Notes under the pieces: model-generated
Told to the model about the DNA's origin: nothing
Seen by the model: only the letters and a program-made list of their open reading frames with translations
Database searches by the model: none
Made by a program: the position numbers and the translations under genes
Shown here: positions 33,086 through 41,516 of the stretch, in pieces
Layout of the letters: each line of letters starts with the position of its first letter
How positions within the stretch are numbered: the first letter of the stretch is position 1
Assembly: GCF_004634195.1 (NCBI RefSeq)
Contig: NZ_SKBP01000003.1
Span: forward strand, 62,001-126,000
Source: Flavobacterium salilacus subsp. salilacus
Lineage (GTDB): Bacteria > Bacteroidota > Bacteroidia > Flavobacteriales > Flavobacteriaceae
Reading direction: 5' to 3'
DNA: 64,000 nt

Positions 33086-34516
33086 TTATTTTTTTACAAA
33101 ACGTGTTGTGTTTTCTTTTCCGTCAATAACAATGTTTATGATATACATACCATTAGTAAGCGTTGAAACATCAACAGTAGCAGTTGATTGCGCAGGAGAA
33201 GCCTCCATTACTCTTTGTCCTAAAAGGTTATATATTTTTACATTTTCAACCCTACCGTTATCAGTTGCTATGTTTATTACGTCAGTTGCAGGGTTAGGAT
33301 AAATAACCATTCTGTTTTTTACTACTTCTTTAACGTTTAAAGCTTCTGAGCCTACTACTGCATTGCCAAGTGCAGCTTCCTGATTAGGATTAGCATTTAC
33401 ACCTGTTACCGAGTAACCATATTGGAAGATAGCAGCACCTGCCACAGTACCCGTTTGAGAGGTAAGGCTAAAGTTTTCGCCACCAACTAATGGGGCAGTA
33501 AGGTATTGTAGTAACTGATAGTCAGTGCTTAATATTTTAATGAAAGCAATACCGTCATAACCCTCTGCAAGTGTGTTGCTTATAGTACTTCCTGTAAATG
33601 TAACAGTTTCGCCTATCAAAGCATTGTTTTCTACATAAGTGTTTCCTTCAAATACTTTTGCACCCGTTTCTCCGTTAGCCCAGTAAGGGTCAGTTCCGTC
33701 TCCGTAAGCACTAAAGTTAGGATGTAATATAAGGGTGTTATCATCAGTGTTTACTACCGTTTTAAGGTCGGCAACAGCCCATTCAGAACCACTAACATAC
33801 GTTGTACCATCAAGCTCAAACCAGTTTGCATAGGCAACCAGAGTAGAGGTCGCATCTACCGTTACATTAGTTCCTTCAGGATCTACCCCCGATGTTTCGG
33901 CAGTTACTACTGCATTACCAAGAGCGGCTTCCTGAGTAGGATTGGCATTTACACCGGTTACTGAATAACCGTACTGAAAAATAGCAGCACCGTCTATAGT
34001 AGCTGTTTGAGAGGTAAGGCTAAAGTTTTCGCCTGTAACCAGCGGAGTGGAAAGGTATTGCAGTAACTGATAATCGGCACTTAATATTTTAATAAACGCA
34101 ACGCCTTCATATCCGTCAGCAAGCGTGTTGGTTATCGTGCTTCCTTCAAAAGTTACTGTTTGCCCTAATAAAGAGTTGTCTTCTATATAGGTATTTCCTT
34201 CAAATACTTTTGCTCCGTTTTCTCCGTTAGCCCAGTAAGGGTCAGTACCGTTTCCGTAAGCACTAAAGTTAGGATGTAATGTTATGGTGTTTTCGGCTGT
34301 GTTTACAACCGTTTTAAGGTCGGCAACACCCCATTCAGAACCATTAACATACGTTGTACCATCAAGCTCAAACCAGTTTGCATAAGCAACCAAAGGAGCA
34401 TCGGCTGCTACAGATACTGTGGTTTGTGCCTGCACAGTATTAATGGTTAGTAAAGACACTCCCAATATAGCTGATGCCTTAACAAAGTTTCTTTTTAATT
34501 GTAATTTTAGATTCAT
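33086..34516 (-). CDS. T9SS-secreted protein made of a duplicated domain
   Basis: From ATG 34516 (MNLKLQ; 12 more open codons lie upstream) the protein has 476 aa. A signal peptide ends near NTVQAQ. Two copies of a module of about 165 aa follow, spaced 184 aa apart. Each starts LVAYANWFELDGTTYV, continues with EWxVADLKTVVNT and HPNFSAYGxGTDPYWANGE, and ends AALGNAVV. The last 75 or so residues (VIYPNPATDVINI ... FVKK) are a type A T9SS sorting domain. The module has no hydrolase motif that I recognise; aromatic-rich motifs suggest glycan binding. The neighbouring locus and the shared upstream element suggest a part in beta-glucan use. Confidence 0.75.
   Translation of the reverse strand: MNLKLQLKRNFVKASAILGVSLLTINTVQAQTTVSVAADAPLVAYANWFELDGTTYVNGSEWGVADLKTVVNTAENTITLHPNFSAYGNGTDPYWANGENGAKVFEGNTYIEDNSLLGQTVTFEGSTITNTLADGYEGVAFIKILSADYQLLQYLSTPLVTGENFSLTSQTATIDGAAIFQYGYSVTGVNANPTQEAALGNAVVTAETSGVDPEGTNVTVDATSTLVAYANWFELDGTTYVSGSEWAVADLKTVVNTDDNTLILHPNFSAYGDGTDPYWANGETGAKVFEGNTYVENNALIGETVTFTGSTISNTLAEGYDGIAFIKILSTDYQLLQYLTAPLVGGENFSLTSQTGTVAGAAIFQYGYSVTGVNANPNQEAALGNAVVGSEALNVKEVVKNRMVIYPNPATDVINIATDNGRVENVKIYNLLGQRVMEASPAQSTATVDVSTLTNGMYIINIVIDGKENTTRFVKK
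33354..33840 (-). repeat. Internal duplication, C-terminal copy
   Basis: Bases 33354-33840 align with 33906-34392 at a constant 552-bp offset (184 codons) without gaps, and most positions are identical. Blocks such as ACATACGTTGTACCATCAAG are exact. This is an in-frame tandem duplication in the T9SS gene. Confidence 0.9.
33906..34392 (-). repeat. Internal duplication, N-terminal copy
   Basis: Partner of 33354-33840. Divergence is concentrated at third positions and in a few loops, which suggests selection on both copies. Confidence 0.9.
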
Positions 34517-34704
34517 AAAGCTTTTTAATTTAGTTTTTATAAATGTAATCAATCAACGAAAACGTTGTAAATTATCTGCCTATATAGAAACTCTACAAAC
34601 TCTAAAATTTATAGCAATATAATGTGTTATATACTATATTTTATATGTTTTTTTATAAAATTATCAATTACATTATCTGTAAAAAGATATGCTTAGTATG
34701 TTAA

Positions 34705-34729
34705 TGTTGTGGTAATGTATAGGTAATAT
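34705..34729 (-). promoter_or_regulatory. Shared regulatory element upstream of the T9SS protein gene
   Basis: TGTTGTGGTAATGTATAGGT on the plus strand, then AATAT. It differs at one of 21 positions from the element upstream of susC and lies at nearly the same distance from its gene. Confidence 0.6.
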
Positions 34730-34774
34730 CAACCCGCCTGATGCTGTGTTGTAGTAGGTATGCATTCTTTTTAT

Positions 34775-34797
34775 TACCATACATCAGTGGTATGGTA
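34775..34797. promoter_or_regulatory. Inverted repeat in the 34517-34902 gap
   Basis: TACCATAC and GTATGGTA are separated by 7 bases. The right arm is followed by GCTGTTTTTTATT, so it may be a terminator-like stem on the plus strand or an operator. The gap otherwise holds only the shared element at 34705 and the clpS terminator; I see no gene in it. Confidence 0.4.
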
Positions 34798-34870
34798 GCT
34801 GTTTTTTATTATTCCAATTTTAATAGGCGTATTATATCATAGCAGCGATATTGCTATATGCAGGCAAATA

Positions 34871-34900
34871 AAAAGGTGCTTATTAAGCACCTTTCTTTTT
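34871..34900 (-). terminator. Rho-independent terminator of clpS
   Basis: AAAGGTGCTTA and TAAGCACCTTT form a compact stem with T-rich flanks on both strands, just after the clpS stop. Confidence 0.82.
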
Positions 34901-34902
34901 TA

Positions 34903-35178
34903 CTATACTATCTCGGCACTAAGACCGGCTTCCAGCAGTTGCGTACACTGCGGTTTCAAGTCGTCATACGTTCCGGTTTTAACGGTGCATTTACCTTTAT
35001 AATGCACAATAATCGAACACTGTTCTGCCTGTTCGGCAGTATGGTCGCATACTTTTATTAGCGTATCAATTACATGATCAAAAGTATTAACCTCATCGTT
35101 ATACAATACAATTTCATTGTTCAGGGAAACGCTTTCTTCAAGCATTACTTCTTCTAAAACTTTTTCTTTTGTACTCAT
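34903..35178 (-). CDS. clpS: ATP-dependent Clp protease adaptor ClpS
   Basis: A 91-aa protein whose core matches ClpS: EIVLYNDEVNTFDHVIDTLI (about 22-41), a cysteine-bearing helix with AEQAEQCSIIVH, and GKCTVKTGTYDDLKP. The N-terminal extension is flexible and acidic. ClpS binds ClpA-type unfoldases and delivers substrates with destabilising N-terminal residues. It follows prmA by 26 bp on the same strand, so the two are likely co-transcribed. A terminator follows directly. Confidence 0.92.
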   Translation of the reverse strand: MSTKEKVLEEVMLEESVSLNNEIVLYNDEVNTFDHVIDTLIKVCDHTAEQAEQCSIIVHYKGKCTVKTGTYDDLKPQCTQLLEAGLSAEIV

Positions 35179-35204
35179 CTTTAATCAATTAAATCTAATA
35201 ATTG

Positions 35205-36038
35205 CTAATTTACATATTTTAGGGCAACCCAATTATTACGTTGGTGTTTTTTTATCAACTTTAACCCTTTTTCGGAACATGATGCATCAATAAACGGGAT
35301 ATCCTCTTCATAAAAACCGCTTAAAAAAAGTATCCCGCCGGGATTAAGGCAATCAACATAGCGTTGCATATCGTTAAGCAGTATATTACGATTTATGTTG
35401 GCAATAATAACATCGTAGTTTTTATCCTCAAGCAAAGCAGCATCACCTTCATAAACGCTTATGGATGTGCAGTTATTACGCTCGGCGTTTTCTATCGAAT
35501 TCAGGTAGCACCAGTTATCTATGTCAATAGCATCAATAGGGCTTGCACCTTTCATTTCGGCAAGTATAGCCAGTATTGCCGTACCGCAACCCATATCAAG
35601 GGTTTTTTTTCCCTCCATGTCAGTTTCCAGCAAATGCTGTATCATCATAAACGTAGTTTCGTGATGCCCGGTGCCAAAACTCATTTTCGGTTCTATTACA
35701 ATGTCATACAGAACATCTTTCTTTTCGTGAAACGGCGCACGCACATAACAAGTATTATCTACCTCAATAGGTTCAAAATTCTTTTCCCACTCCTCATTCC
35801 AGTTTACCTGTTCAATTTCTTCAAAAGTATATTCAATCTTAAACTCATCCGATTCCAGTATTTGTATATCATCAAGTATGTTCTTGTCCCAAAACTCCTT
35901 TTGTATGTAAGCCGAAACCCCCTCATCCGTTTCTATAAAACTTTCAAAAGGCGTTTCTCCAAGTTCTGCAATCAGTATTTCAACTCCGGGTTCTTTAGGA
36001 AGTACGGTAAAGTGGTAACCCATGTATATGTTAGACAT
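35205..36038 (-). CDS. prmA: Ribosomal protein L11 methyltransferase
   Basis: A 277-aa protein from ATG 36038 (MSNIYMGYHF); the frame is open six codons further, but this start matches the family. The N-terminal ferredoxin-like L11-recognition domain is followed by the SAM-binding region: MSFGTGHHETT, then LDMGCGTAILAILAEMKGA (motif I), DAIDIDNW and IIANINRNIL (the catalytic NxNxxxL motif). PrmA trimethylates ribosomal protein L11. It is divergent from the porin gene and leads a prmA-clpS unit. Confidence 0.95.
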   Translation of the reverse strand: MSNIYMGYHFTVLPKEPGVEILIAELGETPFESFIETDEGVSAYIQKEFWDKNILDDIQILESDEFKIEYTFEEIEQVNWNEEWEKNFEPIEVDNTCYVRAPFHEKKDVLYDIVIEPKMSFGTGHHETTFMMIQHLLETDMEGKKTLDMGCGTAILAILAEMKGASPIDAIDIDNWCYLNSIENAERNNCTSISVYEGDAALLEDKNYDVIIANINRNILLNDMQRYVDCLNPGGILFLSGFYEEDIPFIDASCSEKGLKLIKKHQRNNWVALKYVN

Positions 36039-36112
36039 ATTTTTTAATTTTTGCAAAGGTAATATATGCTTTGCAAAAATTAATATTAAGTTTGCGGCAA
36101 AGTAAACATAAC

Positions 36113-37333
36113 ATGAATAAACTGTTAGTTATTATTTTGTTTTTCTGTTGCTTTTCTGTTAATGCACAGGTAACTATAGAGCGTACAAAATCTGATAACG
36201 ATCTTAAACTTTCGGCTTTGCCCTATTACAGTTATGGTAAAGGGGTAGGACTAACATCGCCCGATAGCCTTTTTCAGTTCAATATCCGCTTCAGAATGCA
36301 AAACAGAATTACTTATATGCAGGAGGAAGAGGAAGAAAGCACAATAGACGGGCAGATACGCAGGCTAAGACTTCGTTTTGACGGTTATGTGGGCGACCCC
36401 AGATTTTTGTATGCTATACAACTTTCTTTTGCCCCCGGCGATGTAGGAGAGGTGCGTGAAGGCGAAAATATTAATATAATCAGGGATGCAGTAGTGTTTT
36501 ATCGTCCAAGCAATCATTGGAATATTGGTTTCGGGCAAACCAAGCTGCCGGGTAACAGGCAAAGAATAAACTCTTCCGGGGCGTTGCAGCTTACTGACAG
36601 AACGATTAATAATGCACGATTTACTATAGACAGGGATTTTGGTTTTCAACTGCATAACCTTAATGAATATTACGATAAGTTTTCTTATAATTTTAAGGGA
36701 GCTATAAGTATGGGCGAGGGCAGAAACGCTACAGATGAGCCGGATAATGGCTTGGCTTATACCGGTAAAGTTGAGCTTTTTCCACTCGGAGCATTTACTC
36801 ATGACGGTACTTATTTTGAAGGTGATTTGGTACGTGAACAAAAGCCTAAAATTTTAGTATCGGGGGCATACCAGTTTAATAATAAGGCAAGGCGTACGCA
36901 AGGGCAGTTAGGTAACGACCTTTTTGAAAAACGAAATATGCAGTCGATACTGCTCGATGCGATGCTTAAATATAAAGGGTTTTCGTTTCAAACGGCTTAC
37001 ATGCAACGTGTAGCCAACAACCCGGTAACGGTAAACCCTGATGATACCGAAGATATTGAATTTGTTTTTACAGGACATGGGGTTGATTACCAAATGAGTT
37101 ATATATTCCCCTCTGATATTGAGTTGATAGGGCGATTCTCTACTCAGAAAGTGCATGAAGACATAAGCCTTTATGTACCCGATACCAATCAGTATAGTTT
37201 GGGTGTTACGCGCTATATATGGGAACACTCCTTTAAAGCGCAGGCAGAATTTACCTTTGATACGCTGAGCTATGCAAACGGCTCATCAGGTCAAAACTGG
37301 TATGTTCGTTTTCAGATAGAAATAGGGATATAA
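36113..37333 (+). CDS. OprO/OprP-like outer-membrane porin
   Basis: A 406-aa protein from ATG 36113 (MNKLLV); upstream in-frame codons do not look like a signal peptide. The signal sequence ends FSVNAQ. The body is a repeat of amphipathic strands with RMQNRITYMQ, IRRLRLRFDGYVGDPRFLYAIQ and NHWNIGFGQTKLPGNRQR (regions near 75-160), as in phosphate-selective porins O/P, and a C-terminal strand ends in RFQIEIGI. The phosphate or polyphosphate specificity is family-level only. It is monocistronic and divergent from prmA. Confidence 0.85.
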   Translation: MNKLLVIILFFCCFSVNAQVTIERTKSDNDLKLSALPYYSYGKGVGLTSPDSLFQFNIRFRMQNRITYMQEEEEESTIDGQIRRLRLRFDGYVGDPRFLYAIQLSFAPGDVGEVREGENINIIRDAVVFYRPSNHWNIGFGQTKLPGNRQRINSSGALQLTDRTINNARFTIDRDFGFQLHNLNEYYDKFSYNFKGAISMGEGRNATDEPDNGLAYTGKVELFPLGAFTHDGTYFEGDLVREQKPKILVSGAYQFNNKARRTQGQLGNDLFEKRNMQSILLDAMLKYKGFSFQTAYMQRVANNPVTVNPDDTEDIEFVFTGHGVDYQMSYIFPSDIELIGRFSTQKVHEDISLYVPDTNQYSLGVTRYIWEHSFKAQAEFTFDTLSYANGSSGQNWYVRFQIEIGI

Positions 37334-37396
37334 AGTAATAACTATATCGTTATATTTTTCCTAAATTTGCAATGTATGTTTTAATACAACAGATAT

Positions 37397-38896
37397 ATGT
37401 TAGAGGCAGCAAATACAATCGTTACTACAGAGTTAGAATATTATTTCAGTAAGTTCAGGCAGCATATTATTGGTATAGACCAAGAGTTTGACTCACCGTA
37501 TGGGAAACAAAAAATTATATATACTGACTGGACTGCCAGCGGAAGGCTATACCGCCCGATAGAAGAAAAAATAATTAACGACTTCGGTCCTTTTGTAGCC
37601 AATACCCATACCGAGACAACAGTATCGGGTACTGCCATGACCAATGCCTATCACGAAGCACGCCACATAATAAAGCATCATGTAAATGCCGGTAGTGATG
37701 ATGTGCTGATTACTGACGGTACAGGCATGACGGGGGTTATCAACAAATTTCAGCGCATACTGGGGCTGAAAGTACCCGAAAACCTGAAAGCACATACCAA
37801 TATACCCGAAGAAAAAAAGCCTGTGGTTTTTATAACCCACATGGAGCACCACTCTAACCAAACCTCATGGCTTGAAACTATTGCCAAAGTAGTTGTTATA
37901 CCCGCCTGCCCCGAAGGACTTATTTGTTTAGACAGTTTTGCAGCCTTACTGGAACAGTATAAAGATTATACTTTAAAGATAGCCTCAGTTACCTCGTGTT
38001 CCAACGTTACGGGTATTAAAACGCCTTACCATCAAATTGCAAAACTGATGCATCAAAACAACGGTGTATGTTTTGTCGATTTTGCCTGTTCGGCACCCTA
38101 TGTAAAAATAGATATGCACCCCCAAGATGAAGAGGAAGCACTGGATGCTATTTTCTTTTCTCCGCACAAATTTTTAGGAGGTCCCGGTACATCGGGGGTT
38201 ATGGTTTTTAATAAAAAGCTGTATAAAAATATGATACCCGACCATCCCGGTGGTGGCACAGTAAGCTGGACAAACCCCTGGGGCGAGCACAAGTATCTTG
38301 ATAATATTGAGGAGCGTGAAGATGGGGGCACACCCGGTTTTCTTCAGGTTATAAAAACCGCATTAGCTATACGCCTGAAAGAGCAAATGGGGGTAGAGAA
38401 CATACTGAAACGCGAAAAAGAAATTACCGATTATATTTTTGCCGAACTGGGCAATGTTGATACTATAAATATATTAGCCCCTCAGCATACGGAGCGGCTT
38501 GGGGTTATATCTTTCTTCATAGATAATCTGCATTTTAATCTGGGTGTAAAACTGCTTAATGATAAGTTTGGCATACAAACGCGTGGCGGATGCAGTTGTG
38601 CCGGTACCTATGGGCATTACCTGCTGCATGTTGATGAAGAAAAATCGAATTATCTTACCAATAAAATAACCGAAGGCGACCTGATACAAAAACCGGGTTG
38701 GATACGAATGTCAATACACCCGACAACTACAAGTACTGAGATAGCTTATGTATGCAACAGTATAAAAGAACTTGCAGCAAACCATGAACATTGGGGAGAG
38801 GAGTATGAATATAACAGAAATACTAACGAGTTTGTGCATAAAAATGAATCGCCCAACGCTGTAAGTGCAAACATTAAGCAGTGGTTTGAGCTATAG
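37397..38896 (+). CDS. Class V aminotransferase-fold PLP enzyme (cysteine desulfurase-like)
   Basis: A 499-aa PLP-dependent enzyme. TDWTASGRLYRPIE at the N-terminus, DDVLITDGTGMTGVIN, a DFACSAPY segment (Asp for the pyridine ring) and FFSPHKFLGGPGTSG with the Schiff-base Lys near residue 260 define the fold. RGGCSCAGTYGH supplies a cysteine cluster in the C-terminal domain. It is longer than NifS/SufS proteins (about 400 aa), with inserts, and belongs to a less characterised branch. Substrate is uncertain. Its 3' end overlaps the convergent acyltransferase gene by 23 bp. Confidence 0.85.
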   Translation: MLEAANTIVTTELEYYFSKFRQHIIGIDQEFDSPYGKQKIIYTDWTASGRLYRPIEEKIINDFGPFVANTHTETTVSGTAMTNAYHEARHIIKHHVNAGSDDVLITDGTGMTGVINKFQRILGLKVPENLKAHTNIPEEKKPVVFITHMEHHSNQTSWLETIAKVVVIPACPEGLICLDSFAALLEQYKDYTLKIASVTSCSNVTGIKTPYHQIAKLMHQNNGVCFVDFACSAPYVKIDMHPQDEEEALDAIFFSPHKFLGGPGTSGVMVFNKKLYKNMIPDHPGGGTVSWTNPWGEHKYLDNIEEREDGGTPGFLQVIKTALAIRLKEQMGVENILKREKEITDYIFAELGNVDTINILAPQHTERLGVISFFIDNLHFNLGVKLLNDKFGIQTRGGCSCAGTYGHYLLHVDEEKSNYLTNKITEGDLIQKPGWIRMSIHPTTTSTEIAYVCNSIKELAANHEHWGEEYEYNRNTNEFVHKNESPNAVSANIKQWFEL

Positions 38897-39779
38897 GGGC
38901 AGGATCGTTCTTGCGGTGTTTAAAACGTTTGTGTGTCCATAAATAATATTCAGGAGCTTCCAGTATTTGTTTTTCAAGCAAATCAATAAACTCATCCATT
39001 ATTTCATAATTGGGCACATCTTTAGGGTTTTTGTTAAAGCCAATAAATTTAGCTTTATAATAGCCACGCTTTATTTTGCTCCCTTTTACAAACATAACAT
39101 TCATATCCAGTTTTTTGGCAAGTATCTCAGCACCTACATGCACAGGCACTTCCATCCCGAAAAAATCAGTCCAATGGATAGCGCTTTTCAGTTTGGGCGA
39201 TTGGTCACTCAAAAAGCCATAATAGCCTAATACTCGATCACGTTTGTGTCGCAGCATAGCAGGTATGGTGCTTTTGGTATCTATAAGCTCACCTTCAAAC
39301 CTGCCGCGTATTTTTCGTACCAGTTTATCAAAGTGTTTGTTGCGTATGGTTTTATATATACCAAAGCCTTTATGCGTGGTAAGAGATTTGTTCATAACCA
39401 GCAGCCACTCATAACTGGCATAGTGCCCGCATATAAGCGCAATACTCTTTCCCTTTTTCTCAAACTCTTCTACCAGCTCTATATTCTCAAACGTAAACCG
39501 TTTTTTCATTTCTTTTTCAGATATGGTCATGGTTTTAACCATTTCTACCAATGTATCGCAAAAGTGACTGTAAAACTTTCGTTCTATTTTTCGGCGTTCG
39601 GTAACACTCAGGTGAGGCAGGGTAAGTTCAAGATTTTTTCGCACAGTACCTTTACGGTATCCTGCTATACGATAGATGATTAAGTAGAGTACATCAGATA
39701 AAAAATACAGTATCCTGAAAGGAAGTATGGATATTATATAGAATAAAGGATATAAAAGTATATAAGCTATTAACTGCAT
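38874..39779 (-). CDS. LpxL/HtrB-family lysophospholipid acyltransferase
   Basis: A 301-aa membrane-associated protein with an N-terminal hydrophobic segment (about 1-35). The acyltransferase motif H-x4-E reads GHYASYE (about 117-123), followed by GFLSDQSPK and VHVGAEILAKKL, both typical of the Kdo2-lipid A late acyltransferase family. It adds secondary acyl chains to lipid A at the cytoplasmic face of the inner membrane, or performs a related reaction on other lipids. kdsA in the same window supports an LPS context. The start ATG at 39779 lies next to the divergent rhomboid gene. Confidence 0.9.
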   Translation of the reverse strand: MQLIAYILLYPLFYIISILPFRILYFLSDVLYLIIYRIAGYRKGTVRKNLELTLPHLSVTERRKIERKFYSHFCDTLVEMVKTMTISEKEMKKRFTFENIELVEEFEKKGKSIALICGHYASYEWLLVMNKSLTTHKGFGIYKTIRNKHFDKLVRKIRGRFEGELIDTKSTIPAMLRHKRDRVLGYYGFLSDQSPKLKSAIHWTDFFGMEVPVHVGAEILAKKLDMNVMFVKGSKIKRGYYKAKFIGFNKNPKDVPNYEIMDEFIDLLEKQILEAPEYYLWTHKRFKHRKNDPAPIAQTTA

Positions 39780-39886
39780 TTATCTTTTTTGCAAATATAG
39801 TTTTTATTATTAATTAATCTTTTGTTATGATTTTTCTTTGCCGGAATAGGCTAACATTAGTTAATTTTACAGAAAAATACTATTTA

Positions 39887-40537
39887 ATGAGTTTAAATAC
39901 AGATCTTGTTGTATGGCTGCTGATAGGGGTAAATGCCATTGTGAGTTATAAAGGGTTTAATGATATACTTTTTTTTAGAAAATATGAGTTCCATATAGGC
40001 AGTATAAAGGCAGGAGAGCAGTACCGCATGATAACAAGTGCTTTTTTGCACGGCGATATGATGCATCTTATTTTCAATATGCTTACGCTTTACTTTTTTG
40101 CCCCCATAGTTATATTTCTGTTTGGCGTATTTCCTTTTCTACTTATTTATTTCGGTAGCCTTATAGCGGGCAGCTTATTAACTTTATATTTTCATAAAAA
40201 CGATTATTCCTATCGCGCTATTGGGGCATCCGGTGCAGTTATAGGCGTTTTGTATTCGGCTATACTATTAAACCCGACTATGAAGCTTTACTTGTTTTTT
40301 GCCATACCCATTCCGGCATACATTTTTGGTATAGGCTATTTATTATACTCTATATATGGCATGCGTGCCAAGAATGATAACATAGGGCATACCGCCCATT
40401 TTGGAGGTGCTATAGCGGGTTATCTTATTACACTTGCACGCGAACCTGAAATGTTGCAAAACAATACATTAATGGTAGTTTTGCTGGCGATACCTATCGT
40501 TATATTGTTTGTTTTAGAACGTTCAGGAAAATTGTAA
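39887..40537 (+). CDS. Rhomboid-family intramembrane serine protease
   Basis: A 216-aa protein from ATG 39887 (MSLNTDL); the 20 codons upstream are open but not family-like. Six membrane helices are present. The conserved HGDMMHLIFNMLTL loop-helix, GASGAVIGVLY (catalytic Ser in the GxSG motif) and GHTAHFGGAIAGY (catalytic His) are all intact, so it should be an active protease. It cleaves membrane-spanning substrates within the bilayer; its targets are unknown. It is divergent from the acyltransferase gene and 51 bp upstream of the SIMPL gene. Confidence 0.93.
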   Translation: MSLNTDLVVWLLIGVNAIVSYKGFNDILFFRKYEFHIGSIKAGEQYRMITSAFLHGDMMHLIFNMLTLYFFAPIVIFLFGVFPFLLIYFGSLIAGSLLTLYFHKNDYSYRAIGASGAVIGVLYSAILLNPTMKLYLFFAIPIPAYIFGIGYLLYSIYGMRAKNDNIGHTAHFGGAIAGYLITLAREPEMLQNNTLMVVLLAIPIVILFVLERSGKL

Positions 40538-40588
40538 CGTAAAACTGGCATACCTTTTGAAATTCTTACTAAAAACAATAAAACCACT

Positions 40589-41332
40589 ATGAAAAAAATT
40601 GTATTAGCCCTACTTGTTTTAACGAGTATCTGTGCGGGGGCGCAAACAGTAACCGAAAAAGCACCAAGCCAAATAAATGTATCCGGTGAAGGGCAGATAA
40701 TGGCTGTGCCGGATGAGGCTGTAATTACCATTGGGGTAACCAATAACGGTACTGATGCTGCCGAAGTGAAAAAAGCGAATGATATTGTTATAGATAAAGT
40801 TATAAAATATCTGAGGAGTATTAAAATGCCTGAAAAAGATTATCAAACCCAAAGGGTATATCTCAACCGTAGTCAAGATTATAAAACAAAGAAGTATTCT
40901 TTTACGGCTTCTCAAACAATGACTATTTATTTAAGAGACCTTTCAAAATATGATGCATTGCTGATGGAGCTGACAGATGCAGGTATTAATACTATACAAG
41001 GCGTTGAGTTTAAAACATCAAAACAGAAGCAATATGAAAGCGAAGCCCGTATAAAAGCGGTAGCTGATGCTAAAATGAAAGCAGAAGATTATGTGAAAGC
41101 AACCGATATGTATCTGGGATATCCGCTATTGATTAGCGATAATACACAAACCAATTATCCGAGACCTGCAATGTATGCTATGGAAATGAAGTCGATGGCG
41201 GCAGATGCATCACAGGAAACATTAGCTGTAGGCGAAATAGCCATAACTGCAAATGTTAGTATAACCTATGAGATTAGTTATTTAGATATTAAAAAACAAG
41301 TAGATAAATATAGGGATATGCAAAAAGATTAG
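40589..41332 (+). CDS. SIMPL-domain (DUF541) secreted protein
   Basis: A 247-aa protein with signal peptide 1-20 (SICAGAQ). The DUF541 domain is clear: INVSGEGQIMAVPDEAVITI (about 29-48), IKMPEKDYQTQRVYLN, TASQTMTIYLRDLSKY and an EARIKAVADAKMKAEDY helix. SIMPL proteins are periplasmic or surface proteins of poorly defined role, some linked to oxidative stress. It follows the rhomboid gene at 51 bp, possibly in the same unit, and ends at a perfect terminator. Confidence 0.88.
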   Translation: MKKIVLALLVLTSICAGAQTVTEKAPSQINVSGEGQIMAVPDEAVITIGVTNNGTDAAEVKKANDIVIDKVIKYLRSIKMPEKDYQTQRVYLNRSQDYKTKKYSFTASQTMTIYLRDLSKYDALLMELTDAGINTIQGVEFKTSKQKQYESEARIKAVADAKMKAEDYVKATDMYLGYPLLISDNTQTNYPRPAMYAMEMKSMAADASQETLAVGEIAITANVSITYEISYLDIKKQVDKYRDMQKD

Positions 41333-41360
41333 AAGTGAAAATGCTTATATCTTGATATGT

Positions 41361-41395
41361 AAAAATCCTGAATGCTATAGCATTCAGGATTTTTT
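41361..41395 (+). terminator. Rho-independent terminator after the SIMPL gene
   Basis: AAAAATCCTGAATGCT and its exact complement form a 16-bp stem with a very small loop, then TTTTTTATATT. Confidence 0.88.
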
Positions 41396-41516
41396 ATATT
41401 ATTTAAAGGGATCAGATCTCTATGTTCTTTCAATTCTATAACTTCTACAGATTTTTAGATTATCACATTCCGTTACACTACGCTCGCAGCCGGCATCATT
41501 TTGTTATCTTCTTAAA

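Noticed and set aside
34858..35061. Plus-strand ORF starting at the clpS terminator
   Set aside because: It runs through the terminator and antisense to clpS; no homology-like motif.
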